DNA of 64,000 bases, taken from contig CM053329.1 in NCBI GenBank assembly GCA_028583605.1, positions 10,092,501-10,156,500 of the forward strand, read 5' to 3'. Source of the stretch: Dastarcus helophoroides. Taxonomy: Eukaryota; Arthropoda; Insecta; Coleoptera; Bothrideridae. Below, piece by piece: positions 36,481-46,827 of the stretch (positions are counted from its first letter, which is position 1; every line of letters begins with the position of its first letter). A program made the position numbers and the translations under genes. The notes below the pieces were generated by a model, which did no database searches, was not told the origin of the DNA, and saw only the letters and a list, made by a program, of their open reading frames with translations.

Positions 36481-36645
36481 GCTATTTATCAATTACATGT
36501 TCTGTAATGAAACGGTTGAACGTGCTGCAGTTAAAAATATTTACAATCAACTACCATAAGCCAGCTTCGGCCTTCCTTCACCTCATCAGTATGGTGCAGT
36601 CGTTTTATACCACTTATAGCCACTAGTCGTCCACATAAATAATCT
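36481..36645 (-). mobile_element. Hammerhead-bearing repeat, best-preserved copy
   Basis: Shares GTTCTGTAATGAAACGGTTG and GTGCTGCAGTTAAAAATATT with the 1.38-1.85 kb dimer and continues to ..GCCACTAGTCGTCCACATAA. Confidence 0.65.
36553..36595 (-). ncRNA. Candidate hammerhead ribozyme (type I layout)
   Basis: Reading the minus strand: ACCAUA (stem I), CUGAUGA box (36589-36583), GGU..GCC short stem II, GAA (36568-36566), GC-UG-GC minimal stem III, U as the cleavage-site base, then UAUGGU (36558-36553), which pairs six for six with ACCAUA. The conserved 15.1-16.1 pair is G-C here instead of A-U, a paired change relative to the consensus suggested by sister copies. Activity is untested; the short stems II and III mean it might act only as a dimer or not at all. 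Confidence 0.5.
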
Positions 36646-36701
36646 CCTCTTCTTCATCTTCATCTTCTTCTTCTTCTTCTCCTGCTTATTCTTCTTTTCT
36701 T

Positions 36702-36730
<29 letters not shown>
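36646..36730. repeat. (CTT)n microsatellite
   Basis: Long CTT/TTC run with a few interruptions between two inverted copies of the hammerhead-bearing repeat. Confidence 0.9.
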
Positions 36731-36733
<3 letters not shown>

Positions 36734-36779
36734 GGTAGATTTATATCCTGTGTTTTACTGCATACAATGGAATCCAGAA

Positions 36780-37085
36780 ATCTAAATCGCATTTAATGAT
36801 TTCATTCGGTCAGTAGTCGGGTTATGTACGATGTACTTAAGTCATAAAGAACACAAAACGTAATTCTCAGCAATAATTGCTTCAATGAGTGTCTAGCAAA
36901 AATCTTCCTAGTAAGTTAGTCGAAAGTCAGTTAGAATCGACTCAAGGGGGCTTAAATTCTTGAGTTTTATTTGGCTACCTAACAGCATTAAGTGGAAAAT
37001 ATTTACAGTGACCGTAACAGACTGATAACACCAAGGAAGGCCGAAATTGGTTCATGATTATTGGTTTCAATAGTTAACTCAAGAA
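36780..37085 (+). mobile_element. Inverted partner copy of the hammerhead-bearing repeat
   Basis: TAGCAAAAATCTTCC, GTCGAAAGTCA, GGCTACCTAACAGC, AAGTGGAAAATATT and CAAGGAAGGCCGAAA occur in the same order as the minus strand of 1.47-1.63 kb. The core (37022-37053) reads CUGAUAA ... GGCC-GAAA; stem I complementarity is lost. Confidence 0.55.
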
Positions 37086-38994
37086 AGTGGTTAATCATCA
37101 CAGATTTTCGATAACACTGGTGTTAGTAGAGATATAACAGCTAACTTTATTATTTTCAAGTTGAGGTCAAATCGTTTTGCGCGATTCCGCCTTCTGGTTT
37201 TTACACTCATCTAACTCGTTCAAAAAAATGCTGCTCATCAAAATGATCAGTTTTTGGAACCATTTGACTGGACCATCATATTCTATAATCACGTGGTGTC
37301 AAAGAAATTGAGTTTAATTTTCCTCGTGGAAGTAATTAAGCAGCCGACTTGCAATGATTATGAATCAAACAGCTGCTGTCATTATTTAATAAGCACTTAA
37401 ATTCCTCACGACAATAGTTTAATCCATACGGTAACTAACGGTTGCTTCCATGTGAAATGTCGGAGGTAAAGGGGGCTTGTTTTGAAGTACGGAAGCCTCA
37501 ATCTTTGACCTTTCCAGTTATTTAATTACAGGGAACGTAGCGTTATTAAGTAATAATTGAAATGTCAGCCAGGTTCACATGTAGCTTCATTCATCGATAC
37601 AGTAAATTATTTATACCAATGCCAGCGGCGTGCTTGAAGACACATAAACTAAATTGGCTTAAAATGTGTTTCACTTTATTATCATCACTTTTAACAGGCC
37701 AATAAAACTGACCTTACCTAAGAAGCTTTAAACAAAATAAAGAAATTTATTAAGCACGTTATACGTCATATGCAAAAGGAGGAGCCAAAATAATAAAAAA
37801 CTGTGATTTGCCATAAATATAATTAAAAGGTATTCGTTTCAAATTGTTTTTAGGTACCTTATAGGTGTCGGAAAAGAATGGGATTAATTTATATTTAAGA
37901 CAAGCTTGAATTATTTGTTTGAATTTAAAGGCGACTTTTGTTCGTTTTAAGTTCGATTTTCAAGTATTAAACTTAGTGTGACAATTAAAAAAATTTAAAT
38001 CGTAAATTAAGAATTCAAGAAGACAATAAAAATTAACTAAAACTCAATCAAATGAATTAAAAATTAAAATTAATAAAAAACATTACAGATTTTGTCAAAA
38101 TTTTTATTGTTCCAAAAATTTCTGTTTTTTTTTCAAATTTTTCTATCAATATGTTAATTGTCGTCTGAACATTTCAACTTTTTTTTCGAAATTTCGACAA
38201 TAACATTTTCACTTTAATTGGAAGGAGAGGGTCGAAAATTTGTGTTTAAATTAAGTAAATATTTTAAATTTAATATTCATTCGAGAAAAAAGTAGTAATT
38301 CCACTAAAAGTTCCTAATTTATAAAAAATATGTTTAAATGAATGTTTGTTTGAGGTTTATACTTTTTTCGAGTTTTAAATCAAAATTATTTGTCAGAATT
38401 GAAAATCTATAATTTGAGTTGCAGATTTCAAAAATGAGAAGAAATTCAAGAAAAAAAACACGAAATTATTAAACAAAATAATTTTAAGTGTTCTCTCGAA
38501 AACTTAACATTCTCTTCGAAATTTCCCGTTTGAATTTGAAATATAGATTTTCAAAATACTCTTTGAATTCCCAATTTTTGCTAAAATTATGGTTTTCAAG
38601 AAATTTGACTTAAGAGTCAAAATTTTAAATTAAATTAATCTTTTCCAAATGTATACTTTTTACCAAATTTCTACTTTCTTTTTCGAAATTTTGAGTTTAA
38701 AATATTTCTCGACTTTAGAAAATTGCTTAAACATTTCCGAATTTCTTCATAATTATAGGTATATTCTCCGAATTTATGTCAATTACAAAATTTTGATTTA
38801 TTTTTCAAATATACGGATTTTTCTTTAAATATCTGCTTTATTCACAAAATTTATAAATTTAAAGTTACACAACAAAAAAGAGTAAGACTTATAATAAATA
38901 AAATTGCCGTTTAAGATCCGCTTTAATTTTGAATAGCTTCCAAAAGTTTCGAAGTTCATACTTTTTTCGAGAATACCCGATTTAATTTTAATAT
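37086..38994. other. Intergenic; low-complexity from about 38.0 kb
   Basis: 37.1-37.95 kb is single-copy-like DNA with no gene seen. 38.0-38.99 kb is AAATTTCGA-type low complexity. Confidence 0.45.
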
Positions 38995-39276
38995 TGTTGC
39001 ACGTTATCGGTTCGAATGACTAACACTCGGTGAATTGAAACCACTTTATTTCTAAACTGATTCCGGAACACTACAATTGTAATTCGCTAACATTGTTTAA
39101 TTAACTAACTTATTCATCGACTTCTAACTAACTCTGACTGAGGGAATAGCGACCGCCTTCTATAAGCCCCTGGTCGAGTTCTAGAAGAAGGCAGAAGATA
39201 AGGCTTACCGTTTGCCGAAATTTCTGGAGCGCTTAGCTGCCGTTTGAATTATTATCGCGGCCGCTTCCCCTTATCA
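38995..39276 (-). mobile_element. Probable solo LTR (gypsy-type), 282 bp
   Basis: TGTTGCACG at the left and CTTATCA at the right give TG..CA ends. On the minus strand it contains AATAAAGTGG (poly(A) signal) 60-70 bp before GTGCAACA, and is far less AT-rich than both flanks. The flanking pentamers AATAT and AATTT agree in four of five positions. No internal retroviral-type coding sequence is nearby. Confidence 0.55.
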
Positions 39277-39424
39277 AATTTTCTAGAAAATTTTCAACTA
39301 AACTTTATAATTACTTTTTGTTACTATATTTTTTTAAATTCAAATCTGATTCTTTTAACTTTTTTAATGATTCTTTTGCAAAACAATTCAATTTTTTATT
39401 TTGTTTACAATTTTTAAATTTTAA

Positions 39425-39592
39425 TGGAACGGACTGGTCCTTAGTTATCTTCAAACATTAAAATACAAAAAATTTTATCCCCTGAAACTAAGAAAGATTT
39501 AAAAAACACAACAGAGGCTGCTCAACGCGTTTCGATAGCCAAGCTATCATCGTCAGAAAGATACTCTCCAAGAGAGTTGTATTTCAATTTTT
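39425..39592 (-). mobile_element. Penelope-type terminal repeat, copy 4
   Basis: Same family as copies 1-3, from GGACTGGTCC at 39430 to CAGAAAGATACTCTC. The hammerhead-like core at 39521-39560 has CUGACGA and a perfect GAUAGC/GCUAUC stem II. Confidence 0.65.
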
Positions 39593-40588
39593 GAAACCAA
39601 TTTTATTTTTGTTTATGACTTCAGGTAATTTCGTAAAGTCAGACAGGTTTATCTTTCTAAACTTAAGGTTACCCCCATTTGAAATAAATAGCTGAGAGTG
39701 CCAACCATTGGCAATGCACGTCCTGTATGCCTGCTCCTGGCGAGTTTTTAAATTTATTAAAAAAATAAAAACATTTCTCAAAATTTCAAGTTCATTGAGT
39801 TTAAGAAATTAGCCAACATTTACAAATCAAAATATCGAAAAAAAAAATCCAAAATTTGGAAAAAGAATCAAAATCTTTAAAAATGTCTACATTAAAGTTG
39901 AAATTTTGGAAAAAAGATAAAAATTAAAATATAGATTTTGGGAACATGTTCGAAATTAAGAAAAAACATAATTTCTATTAAATATTGTTCCAAAAATGCC
40001 TGAAAAAAGACAATATTTCTAGATCAAAGCATAAATGTTGTAACAAAAATAAAATTCTCACTTTATTTTAGAAAGTTGAAATTTGAAAAACATTAACTCT
40101 TTGAATAACAAAAACAAAATCTCTAGAAAATGTTTAAAATTTGTATGAAAATGAAATTATAGGAATTTTGATGTCAACGTTTAGAATTGAATGTAAAAGT
40201 TTCGAGAAAAAAACCTTTCAAAAATTCGAATTTAAATTTGTTTAGGTGACATGTCACAATTTCGAGATTTCGATACATTCTTAAAGTCGTAATTGAATAA
40301 AACGAAATTGTCCGTGTCTTAAAGATTAATCAACATTCTACAGTTTAAAAAATTTAAATTAAATCCAAAATTTCTTGAAAAAGCTCTTAATATCCAGTTT
40401 AAAATAAAAATCTTTGATTTTAAAGCTGAAACTTTAGAAGGAAAAAGTAAAAATTTTTTTTAAGTTTAAACGCCGTTTTGAAACAATAACCGAAATGATT
40501 GAAGAATTTGAAAGTTACACGAACTTCCAAAAAAAATTTTTGGTTTTAATCTCAAATTTAACATTAAATTCAATTTACTTTTTAAAAT
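39593..40588. repeat. Low-complexity AAATTT-type DNA
   Basis: No gene seen. Confidence 0.5.
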
Positions 40589-40589
40589 T

Positions 40590-40718
40590 ATACTGATCTC
40601 TACTGTATCTCTCTGAAGATGACAGCTTGGCTTTCGAAACGCGTTAGAGCAACGTTTGTTATGTTTTTTAATCTTTCTTGGTTTCAGGGGACAAGTTCTG
40701 TATTTAAATTCATGTTTT
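40590..40718 (+). mobile_element. Penelope-type terminal repeat, copy 5
   Basis: CTCTCTGAAGATGACAGC..GAAACGCGTTAGAGCAACG followed by TTTTTTAATCTTTCTTGGTT. The core is at 40609-40649. Confidence 0.65.
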
Positions 40719-40904
40719 TAAAAATTTGATCGTAATATCAGAATTTTAGCTGTTTTCCAAGCTACAAGACTAATCTCGATATTTCAGCTTTTTTCAGAAG
40801 GTAAACTCAGATTATTTTTTCAAAATTTCAATTTAAATCTCGTAATCTTGGCTTTTTCAGAGATTAAACCAAATGTCATTAGGAATTAAAAGTTTTCTTT
40901 AAAC

Positions 40905-41123
40905 CATTGGTGTAGCTAGGTGGGGTAAGTATGGGCAACGCCCTACCCTACCAACCCTAGAGAGCTCATTGCCCATTCTAGAAAGTCCTATGCTCATCAT
41001 ACAATACTCATTTCCATTCTGCTGTCTCATACTCCTCTGGTTTTAAGAGAACTTTTTTTTCTCGTTAAAAATTATTTCGGTGGTTCTGCTCCCTCTAGGA
41101 AAAAATCCTAGCTATGCAAATAC
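40905..41123. mobile_element. hAT-type MITE, 219 bp, with perfect 8-bp target duplication
   Basis: CATTGGTGTAGCTAGG at the left and CCTAGCTATGCAAATAC at the right form imperfect TIRs with the TAGCTAGG core typical of hAT MITEs. CTTTAAAC flanks it exactly on both sides (40897-40904 and 41124-41131). There is no coding sequence. Confidence 0.88.
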
Positions 41124-41131
41124 CTTTAAAC

Positions 41132-42441
41132 TTACAACCAGAAATACTATGCAATTTGAAGGTTATAAAGGTGACTGCATGAGGTAACTTTAAATTCTTG
41201 TATTACGGTTTTGCATCATTTCTATCAGGTTCGAGATATTTTTTTACAGAACATTTAATTATCGTTTCTCTAAACTTGGACATTTTTCTCTAAGTCTGTC
41301 ACTATTTTTTTTTCTGTTTCGATTTTAAAGTTTAAATTTTCATCTTGATCGCGAGATATTAACTTTTTAAACCGAAAATTGTTCAACAAATTAAAAGTAT
41401 TTTTCGCAATTATGACTAATTTTTTTTCATAAGTATGCTGTTGCACTGGGTATTTTTTCAAGACTTCGATTATAAACTTGTAATTTAAAGAAAATATAAT
41501 AGAAAAATAAAAAAAGATTGTCTATTTTGACAAGTACATTTCTACAATCAATCACAATGTATATGAAACTGGTGCCGGTGCTCAAAACAGGTAAAAAAGC
41601 TTCATTCTCAATTCGTATTGAATCGATAACTAACATAGTTTATGAGATGCCTTAGATAGCGCTAAAATGTCCAATTTCAACTGCAATTACTGCTTAGCGT
41701 GCAATTTAATAAACCTGTGCTAAATTCGAAAATATTCATCCAAATGAAATAATGTAAATTTGATCTGCATTCCATCCTTCAGCTAATTCAAGTTTTTATT
41801 AATTGATATATATGGGTCAAAAAGTCTTGAAATGCGAGCACCTATTTTTCCTTAAAATATTTTTTCCCAACAACTCTTAGGATATCGAAAAAAGTGCAGT
41901 TTTTTGTTATAATAATCTATGACCCAATATCTACTAATCCTATTAAAATCTAAGCTTTGTCTCTAGAAACCTAGGACATAAGGGGAGAACGGTTATTTCT
42001 TACACATTTTGAGACGTATCTTTCAGACCATTGGACCAAAAATTATCAAAAAAATGTTTATGATCCTTAGAGGTAGCTTAAATGATACCTCATAAGATAT
42101 ATTAGCTGAAACTTGATTTTTCGGTGATCAAATTAACCCTTTATTTTATCACATATTTTCTTTTTCTAATCGTTGACTAGCGGCATTTGCGTAGGTCATA
42201 ACAGTGTGCAAAATGTCAAACTCCTACGTTACATAATTTTCGAGGAAAGCCTCTTTGTGACAAACAGGCACACACGAGAGGGAAATTCTAAGGGTTCCTG
42301 TTTTTCATTTTAAGGTACGAAATCCTGAAAAATAATTCAAAGTATATTTTTTTTAAATTTCTACTTCTTTTCCACATATTTCACATTTACACTTTTGTTT
42401 TTTACTTTTTTTAAAGTTCATTTACAAAATCAAATTTTGGC
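41132..42441. other. No recognisable gene
   Basis: AT-rich DNA. TATATATGGGTCAAAAAGTC at 41807 has the style of a foldback terminus but no partner was found. Confidence 0.35.
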
Positions 42442-42955
42442 AAGTAGTGTACCAAAGTCGATTCTGGACCACAAAAAGGAGGAAAATTCAAATGATGACG
42501 CATGCGCAGTAGACTTCAGGTAATATGACACTTCCGAGGTCACAGAATTTCAAGGCAATATGATACTTTCAAGGTTAATTCGAATTAGTAATATAATAAC
42601 CCAAGACAAATAACATTCTTAGAATGAGGAGAATAAGGATGAGTCACGTGTATAAATAACTATATTTAAGTTCATTAGCTTTGTACTATATCAGTTCATT
42701 TCCCCTGCCCTTGAAAATATTTTATTACCGTAAACTTTTATGACATCATTAAAGTCCTTTGACTCGGGCTATCATGTGACCTTGAAAGTATCGTATTGCC
42801 TTAAAGTTCTGTGACTTCTTATTCTAGAAATGCTTTGGGTATCATATTACCTTGGAAGTGTCTCATTACCTAAAGTTCATTGACTCCGGGAGTGTCATAT
42901 TACCTGGAGTCTATTGCGTCAGAATTTGAATCTCCCGCCATTTTGTGGTCCAGAA
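42442..42955. mobile_element. ~0.51-kb MITE with AGTAGTGTA termini
   Basis: AGTAGTGTA..CGATTCTGGACCACAAAA at the left is mirrored by TTTTGTGGTCCAGAATCGGC..TACACTACT at the right. TTGGCA flanks both ends. Further inside, ACCTTGAAAGTATC/GATACTTTCAAGGT and variants of GGTAATATGACACTT are mirrored, so the arms run about 130 bp or more. Confidence 0.8.
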
Positions 42956-42961
42956 TCGGCT

Positions 42962-43714
42962 ACACTACTTTGGCATTTAATAGAAATTTTACTTTATTTT
43001 CGAAATTTAGATCCTAATTTGAAAATCTCCAATTTCTTTTTTTACGAAATGAAATTTTAAGAAGAACTGAAAATTTTGCTTAAACTTGTTTGTTATATAT
43101 ATAAATTTTGAGCTTCTATGAAATTTTGATATTTTCTCCATTATTCCAAAATTACACTTTTAATTGCTGTTTAATTACTAAAATTTCGAGGGTAAGCGTC
43201 GCTTTTCTATAAAATACGATACTTTGTCAAAATTTGCAACTTTTTTCAAAATTTCAGTCAACTCCAACTATTAATTCTGTGGTTACAGGGTAAAGATATT
43301 ACCAAAACAAAAGTTGCTCGTACTTTAATAAATAATAAGGACTTAAGAATGCATGCATGCATGTATGTAAAATTTCCTTTATTTCATAGACGAAGCACTT
43401 AAAATGTTTCGTCCCCCAGAATAGTGAAGTATAACATGCAACAGTGGCATAGTCCATTTTCTTAAAAACTTGACTTACGAAGTTTTATTTTGAAAGCACA
43501 GAATTAAGCTAACGGATTTTGTTACGTATATCAGCGTATTTTTAAGTCAAATGTCATGCAAAGAGACTCGCTTTAGGTAATTTCTTTCGCTACTCCTCTC
43601 CTGTTCCTATCCGCCAAGGTTGATTTCACCCCACACTTCGGGTGAAATTCAGTCATTGATGAAAGAGTAAGCTTGGTTCATTTTTTAAAAAAGGCGAACT
43701 TGATTTGACTTCCA
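42962..43714. other. AT-rich DNA, no gene; small (GCAT)n tract
   Basis: ATGCATGCATGCATGTATG lies at about 43350. A short hairpin TTTCACCC..GGGTGAAA is at about 43625. Confidence 0.4.
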
Positions 43715-44104
43715 GTGGCATTCTCAAGTGTAGTTATTAGAAATAACACCAACATTTGGCTGCTCAGCCAATTAATGCCTAGATTTAACCAGCCAAAGTT
43801 GCCTTCTGTTGGTAAAGTATTCCATTTATTTTTTTACCACAAAACAATGGAAAGAAAACCATTTATGATCTGCAGCGAAAAGTGGAGAAAAGTGTATCGT
43901 ATATTAACATCATATGATGAAAATTATGTTATCACCTTTGTGGATCAACCACTCGATCTGTGTAGTGATTCTGATATCAATTTGTTCAAAAGATTTAGGA
44001 TCAACTGGGATAAAATTGGCCAAAGCGATTATAAAACAATAACAAATGACCCCATGTCCAACATTGCAGAAAATGTTGCAGTAGACAGTATTTATTTTGC
44101 TTAA
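43715..44104 (+). CDS. Hypothetical ORF, possibly transposon-derived
   Basis: 129 open codons; the first codon of the frame is GTG, and the first ATG is at 43775, giving about 110 residues (MPRFNQPKLPSVGKV...). The protein is not low-complexity and has a balanced composition unlike the AT-driven frames around it. LPSVGKVFHLFFYHKTME faintly recalls the N-terminus of uncharacterised insect transposon proteins, but I would not assign it. No splice signals, promoter or conserved neighbour support it as a host gene. Confidence 0.35.
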   Translation: MAFSSVVIRNNTNIWLLSQLMPRFNQPKLPSVGKVFHLFFYHKTMERKPFMICSEKWRKVYRILTSYDENYVITFVDQPLDLCSDSDINLFKRFRINWDKIGQSDYKTITNDPMSNIAENVAVDSIYFA

Positions 44105-44394
44105 ATATAACTCGAATTATATTAACCATGATATAATACAAAGAATTGTTGCAGCTCACAATCGTTTACTTAGGAGAAATTCTTGGGAAAGATATTTCAT
44201 TTAGGAGACTTGCTGACCTTCACCGAGCTAGATGAATGGCAAAAATCTATGTATTGCTTAAAAATTTTTTTACTTAAACTACAATTTAAACTGAAAAAAA
44301 AAAAGAAAGAGATAATTGTAAGAGATATATGACTTATCACACTCATGATAAAAATAAAATATTGGTTTCAAGTTTCTGTAGGATTTCTTCTTAT

Positions 44395-45612
44395 GTTTCA
44401 TCTCCTATCAAAGGTTTGCTATCATCACAGCTATTGTAATCTTGTTGGCTGCAGCTCGGAATAGTTGGTTGTTGCTGCAGTTACACCAGTCTCTTAGGTT
44501 TTTGAGCCATGATGTACGTCTTCTGCCAACATTCCTCTTGCCACTAATTTTCCCCTGAACTATCAATTGGAGAAATGTGTATTTGGAGCCTCTCAGTATG
44601 TGGCCCAGATATTGGAGCTTTCTTCTCTTAAATTTCGTAATCTTTTCGCATTTTATTCAGAACTGTGACATTAGTGATCTTTTCTGTCCAGGGCATAGGC
44701 CACATTCTTTGCCAGCACCACATTTCAAAGGCTTGTACTTTGTCCATATGGTTCTTCTTGAGAGTCCATGCCTTTAACTCCATATAAAAGCGTAAAGAAT
44801 ACGTATCAACGCAGTATTCCCATATTGATATCTCGACTGGTGAGCAGTTTTTTCATTTTAAAACCTACCGATCTGGCTGTTTCTATTCTTGACCTTAGTT
44901 CTTTTGTTTGATTCTCCGATTGATCTATCCAAGGTCCTTGATATCTATATGTCCGAACATTTTCTATGATGGTGCTGTCTATTGTTAGATTCATCAGGTT
45001 TTGATTTTGTGACCACCATTGGTTTGGTTTTATTAAAATTTATTTTTAGTCCACAATCCTTACATCGATCATTTAGCATTTCTAGAAGGTGTTGTATGTC
45101 TCTTAAGTTGCTTGTTAGTGGAACGGTGTCATCAGCATTATGTTGTTAATATTTTCTCCATTTATGGTTATTCCTACTGATTCCTCTTCCAGAGTTTCGG
45201 TAAGTATGGCTTCACTGTAGGGTTTAAATACGAGTGGAGAAAAAATGTATCCTTATCGTACTCCGCATCTAATTTCTATTTCATCCGTTAGTTGTGTTTC
45301 TACATACTTTTGCAATAGCTCTTTGGCCCCAATATAAATTGCTGATTATTCTCACGTCATCCGAGTCAATGTTTTTGCCAAGAAGCTTGTTTTAACTTAC
45401 CATGTTTCATCCTATCAAAAGCTTTTTCAAAGTCAATGACATGCAAATACATCCTGGTTTATATCTAGATAGCACTAGAATAAAACGTTAAGTCCAAACA
45501 ATGCCTCTCTGGTCCCCAATCCTTCAGGAAATCCAAACTGCATTTTGCTTATGTCATCTTCAATTTTTCTATATATTCTTTTATTGGTAATTTTCAGAAA
45601 TAATTTTAAGGA
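44395..45612 (-). pseudogene. RTE-like LINE reverse transcriptase, 3' half
   Basis: Minus strand, high to low: QFGFPEGLGTREALFGL, a palm-domain piece; NADDTV at about 45133 (the YADD box, Tyr changed or frame lost); DCGLKINFNKTKPMVVTKSK; ENVRTYRYQGPWIDQSENQT and SRIETARSVGFKMKKLLTSR (44806-44994); KAWTLKKN and the C-terminal HILRG/GKRNVGRRRTSWLKNL region to about 44.4 kb. This is the common insect RTE-like family often annotated with a craniofacial-development-protein-2-like endonuclease. Multiple stops and frameshifts. Confidence 0.82.
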
Positions 45613-46580
45613 GTGAGACCTATGTGCTACAGGATAGCCAGCACTATAAAGACCTTAAAACATATGAGAGTATAAACCAAAAACTGGCTGCTATTGGTAT
45701 AAAAAAAAGAACTGGCATTTTTGTGGTACTTTTTGAAAGAGTTGATTTTTGGCATTTTTAGACGACGAACTTTTAGTTAAAGAGAAAAAAAACTGTTAAC
45801 AATTAAAATCAAATACATAGAAGATTGTCCAAAACGTAAAAACATTGATGTCAAACACGTGAACGAAAAAACCACTGAAGAACTTCATTTCTAGCAACCC
45901 TTACCATTTTTCCAGATACTTGATATCTCGTCAAAGTAAATAAAAAGGTTTAAATTTCAAACGGTGACGCTGATTTTGGGACTGTAGAAAAAATCGTTCA
46001 ATCTATGTGAGTAGTAGATGATTTTGTTGAGGGCGGTGTTACTTTAATGGATGAATGTAATAAACTGATAACAACTGATTAAGAGGAAAGGAAATATTTG
46101 TTTTTATTAGTAAAAGAGTATAAGGAAGAAATATCCTAAAACAAAGAAATCAACCATTGCATCCTAGTTATGAATAACTTTAATATTTCGATGTTCGTTT
46201 ATTTGTAACTCTAACAATATTTTGCATGCTAAATACTCTACTCAATAAATGAAGGTTGCCAATAATCTGTCACTAGTGACTTTAATTTTCTCATTCAATT
46301 TAAAGCCTTGGTATCGACCCATAAATATTATTTAAAAAACCTGAAAAAATGCTGAAATAGTTTCTTAAGATAGATAATCAAATGACGTGGTGCCCCGTTA
46401 TCAAAACGAAAAAACATTTTTATGACCCAAATAAGGACCAGCCTAATGTGCCCCTTTTCTGACCTCTGTCTAAAAAGTCAACGTTAGAAAGATACCATTT
46501 TACTTGAAGTCATCGAGATGGAACTGTCGCTAAAAACAATATGATAGTTTTTCTGTTAATGTTGCTTATTTTTATTCATT
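45613..46580 (+). other. Decayed DNA with a possible coding relic at 45.97-46.13 kb
   Basis: A plus frame reads NGDADFGTVEKIVQSM-stop-VVDDFVEGGVTLMDECNKLI-stop-EERKYLFLLVKEYKEE. Two stops interrupt an otherwise protein-like stretch. Family not recognised. Confidence 0.3.
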
Positions 46581-46588
46581 GTTTATCA

Positions 46589-46819
46589 CAGTGATTTCCA
46601 AGCTTTTTTTGGAAAGGACACACTTTTGGTATAGTCTAATAATTTTTTGACGGCTACAAAATAACGTTCTGATAATTTCATGATGAGCCCCCAATAAATT
46701 TTTGACAACCAACAAAGTCATCTATAAATTTTGATGACTAAAAAAAAATTTTTGCAGACACACCTAGGAACTTCCGGCGACACACTAGTGTGTCGCGACA
46801 CATTGGTTGGGAGGCACTG
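46589..46819. mobile_element. hAT-type MITE, 231 bp
   Basis: CAGTGATTTCCAAGC at the left and TTGGTTGGGAGGCACTG at the right are imperfect TIRs with hAT-like CAGTG ends. Flanking octamers are GTTTATCA (46581-46588) and GTTTAACA (46820-46827), seven of eight identical. Near the right end is an inner palindrome GTGTGTCGCGACACA. Confidence 0.82.
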
Positions 46820-46827
46820 GTTTAACA

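Noticed and set aside
37022..37053. Active hammerhead in the inverted partner copy
   Set aside because: The CUGAUGA box has become CUGAUAA and the stem I strands no longer pair, so only the fossil core remains.
43560..43660. TTTCACCC..GGGTGAAA hairpin as a terminator or small RNA
   Set aside because: A single short hairpin in AT-rich eukaryotic DNA with no other supporting signal.
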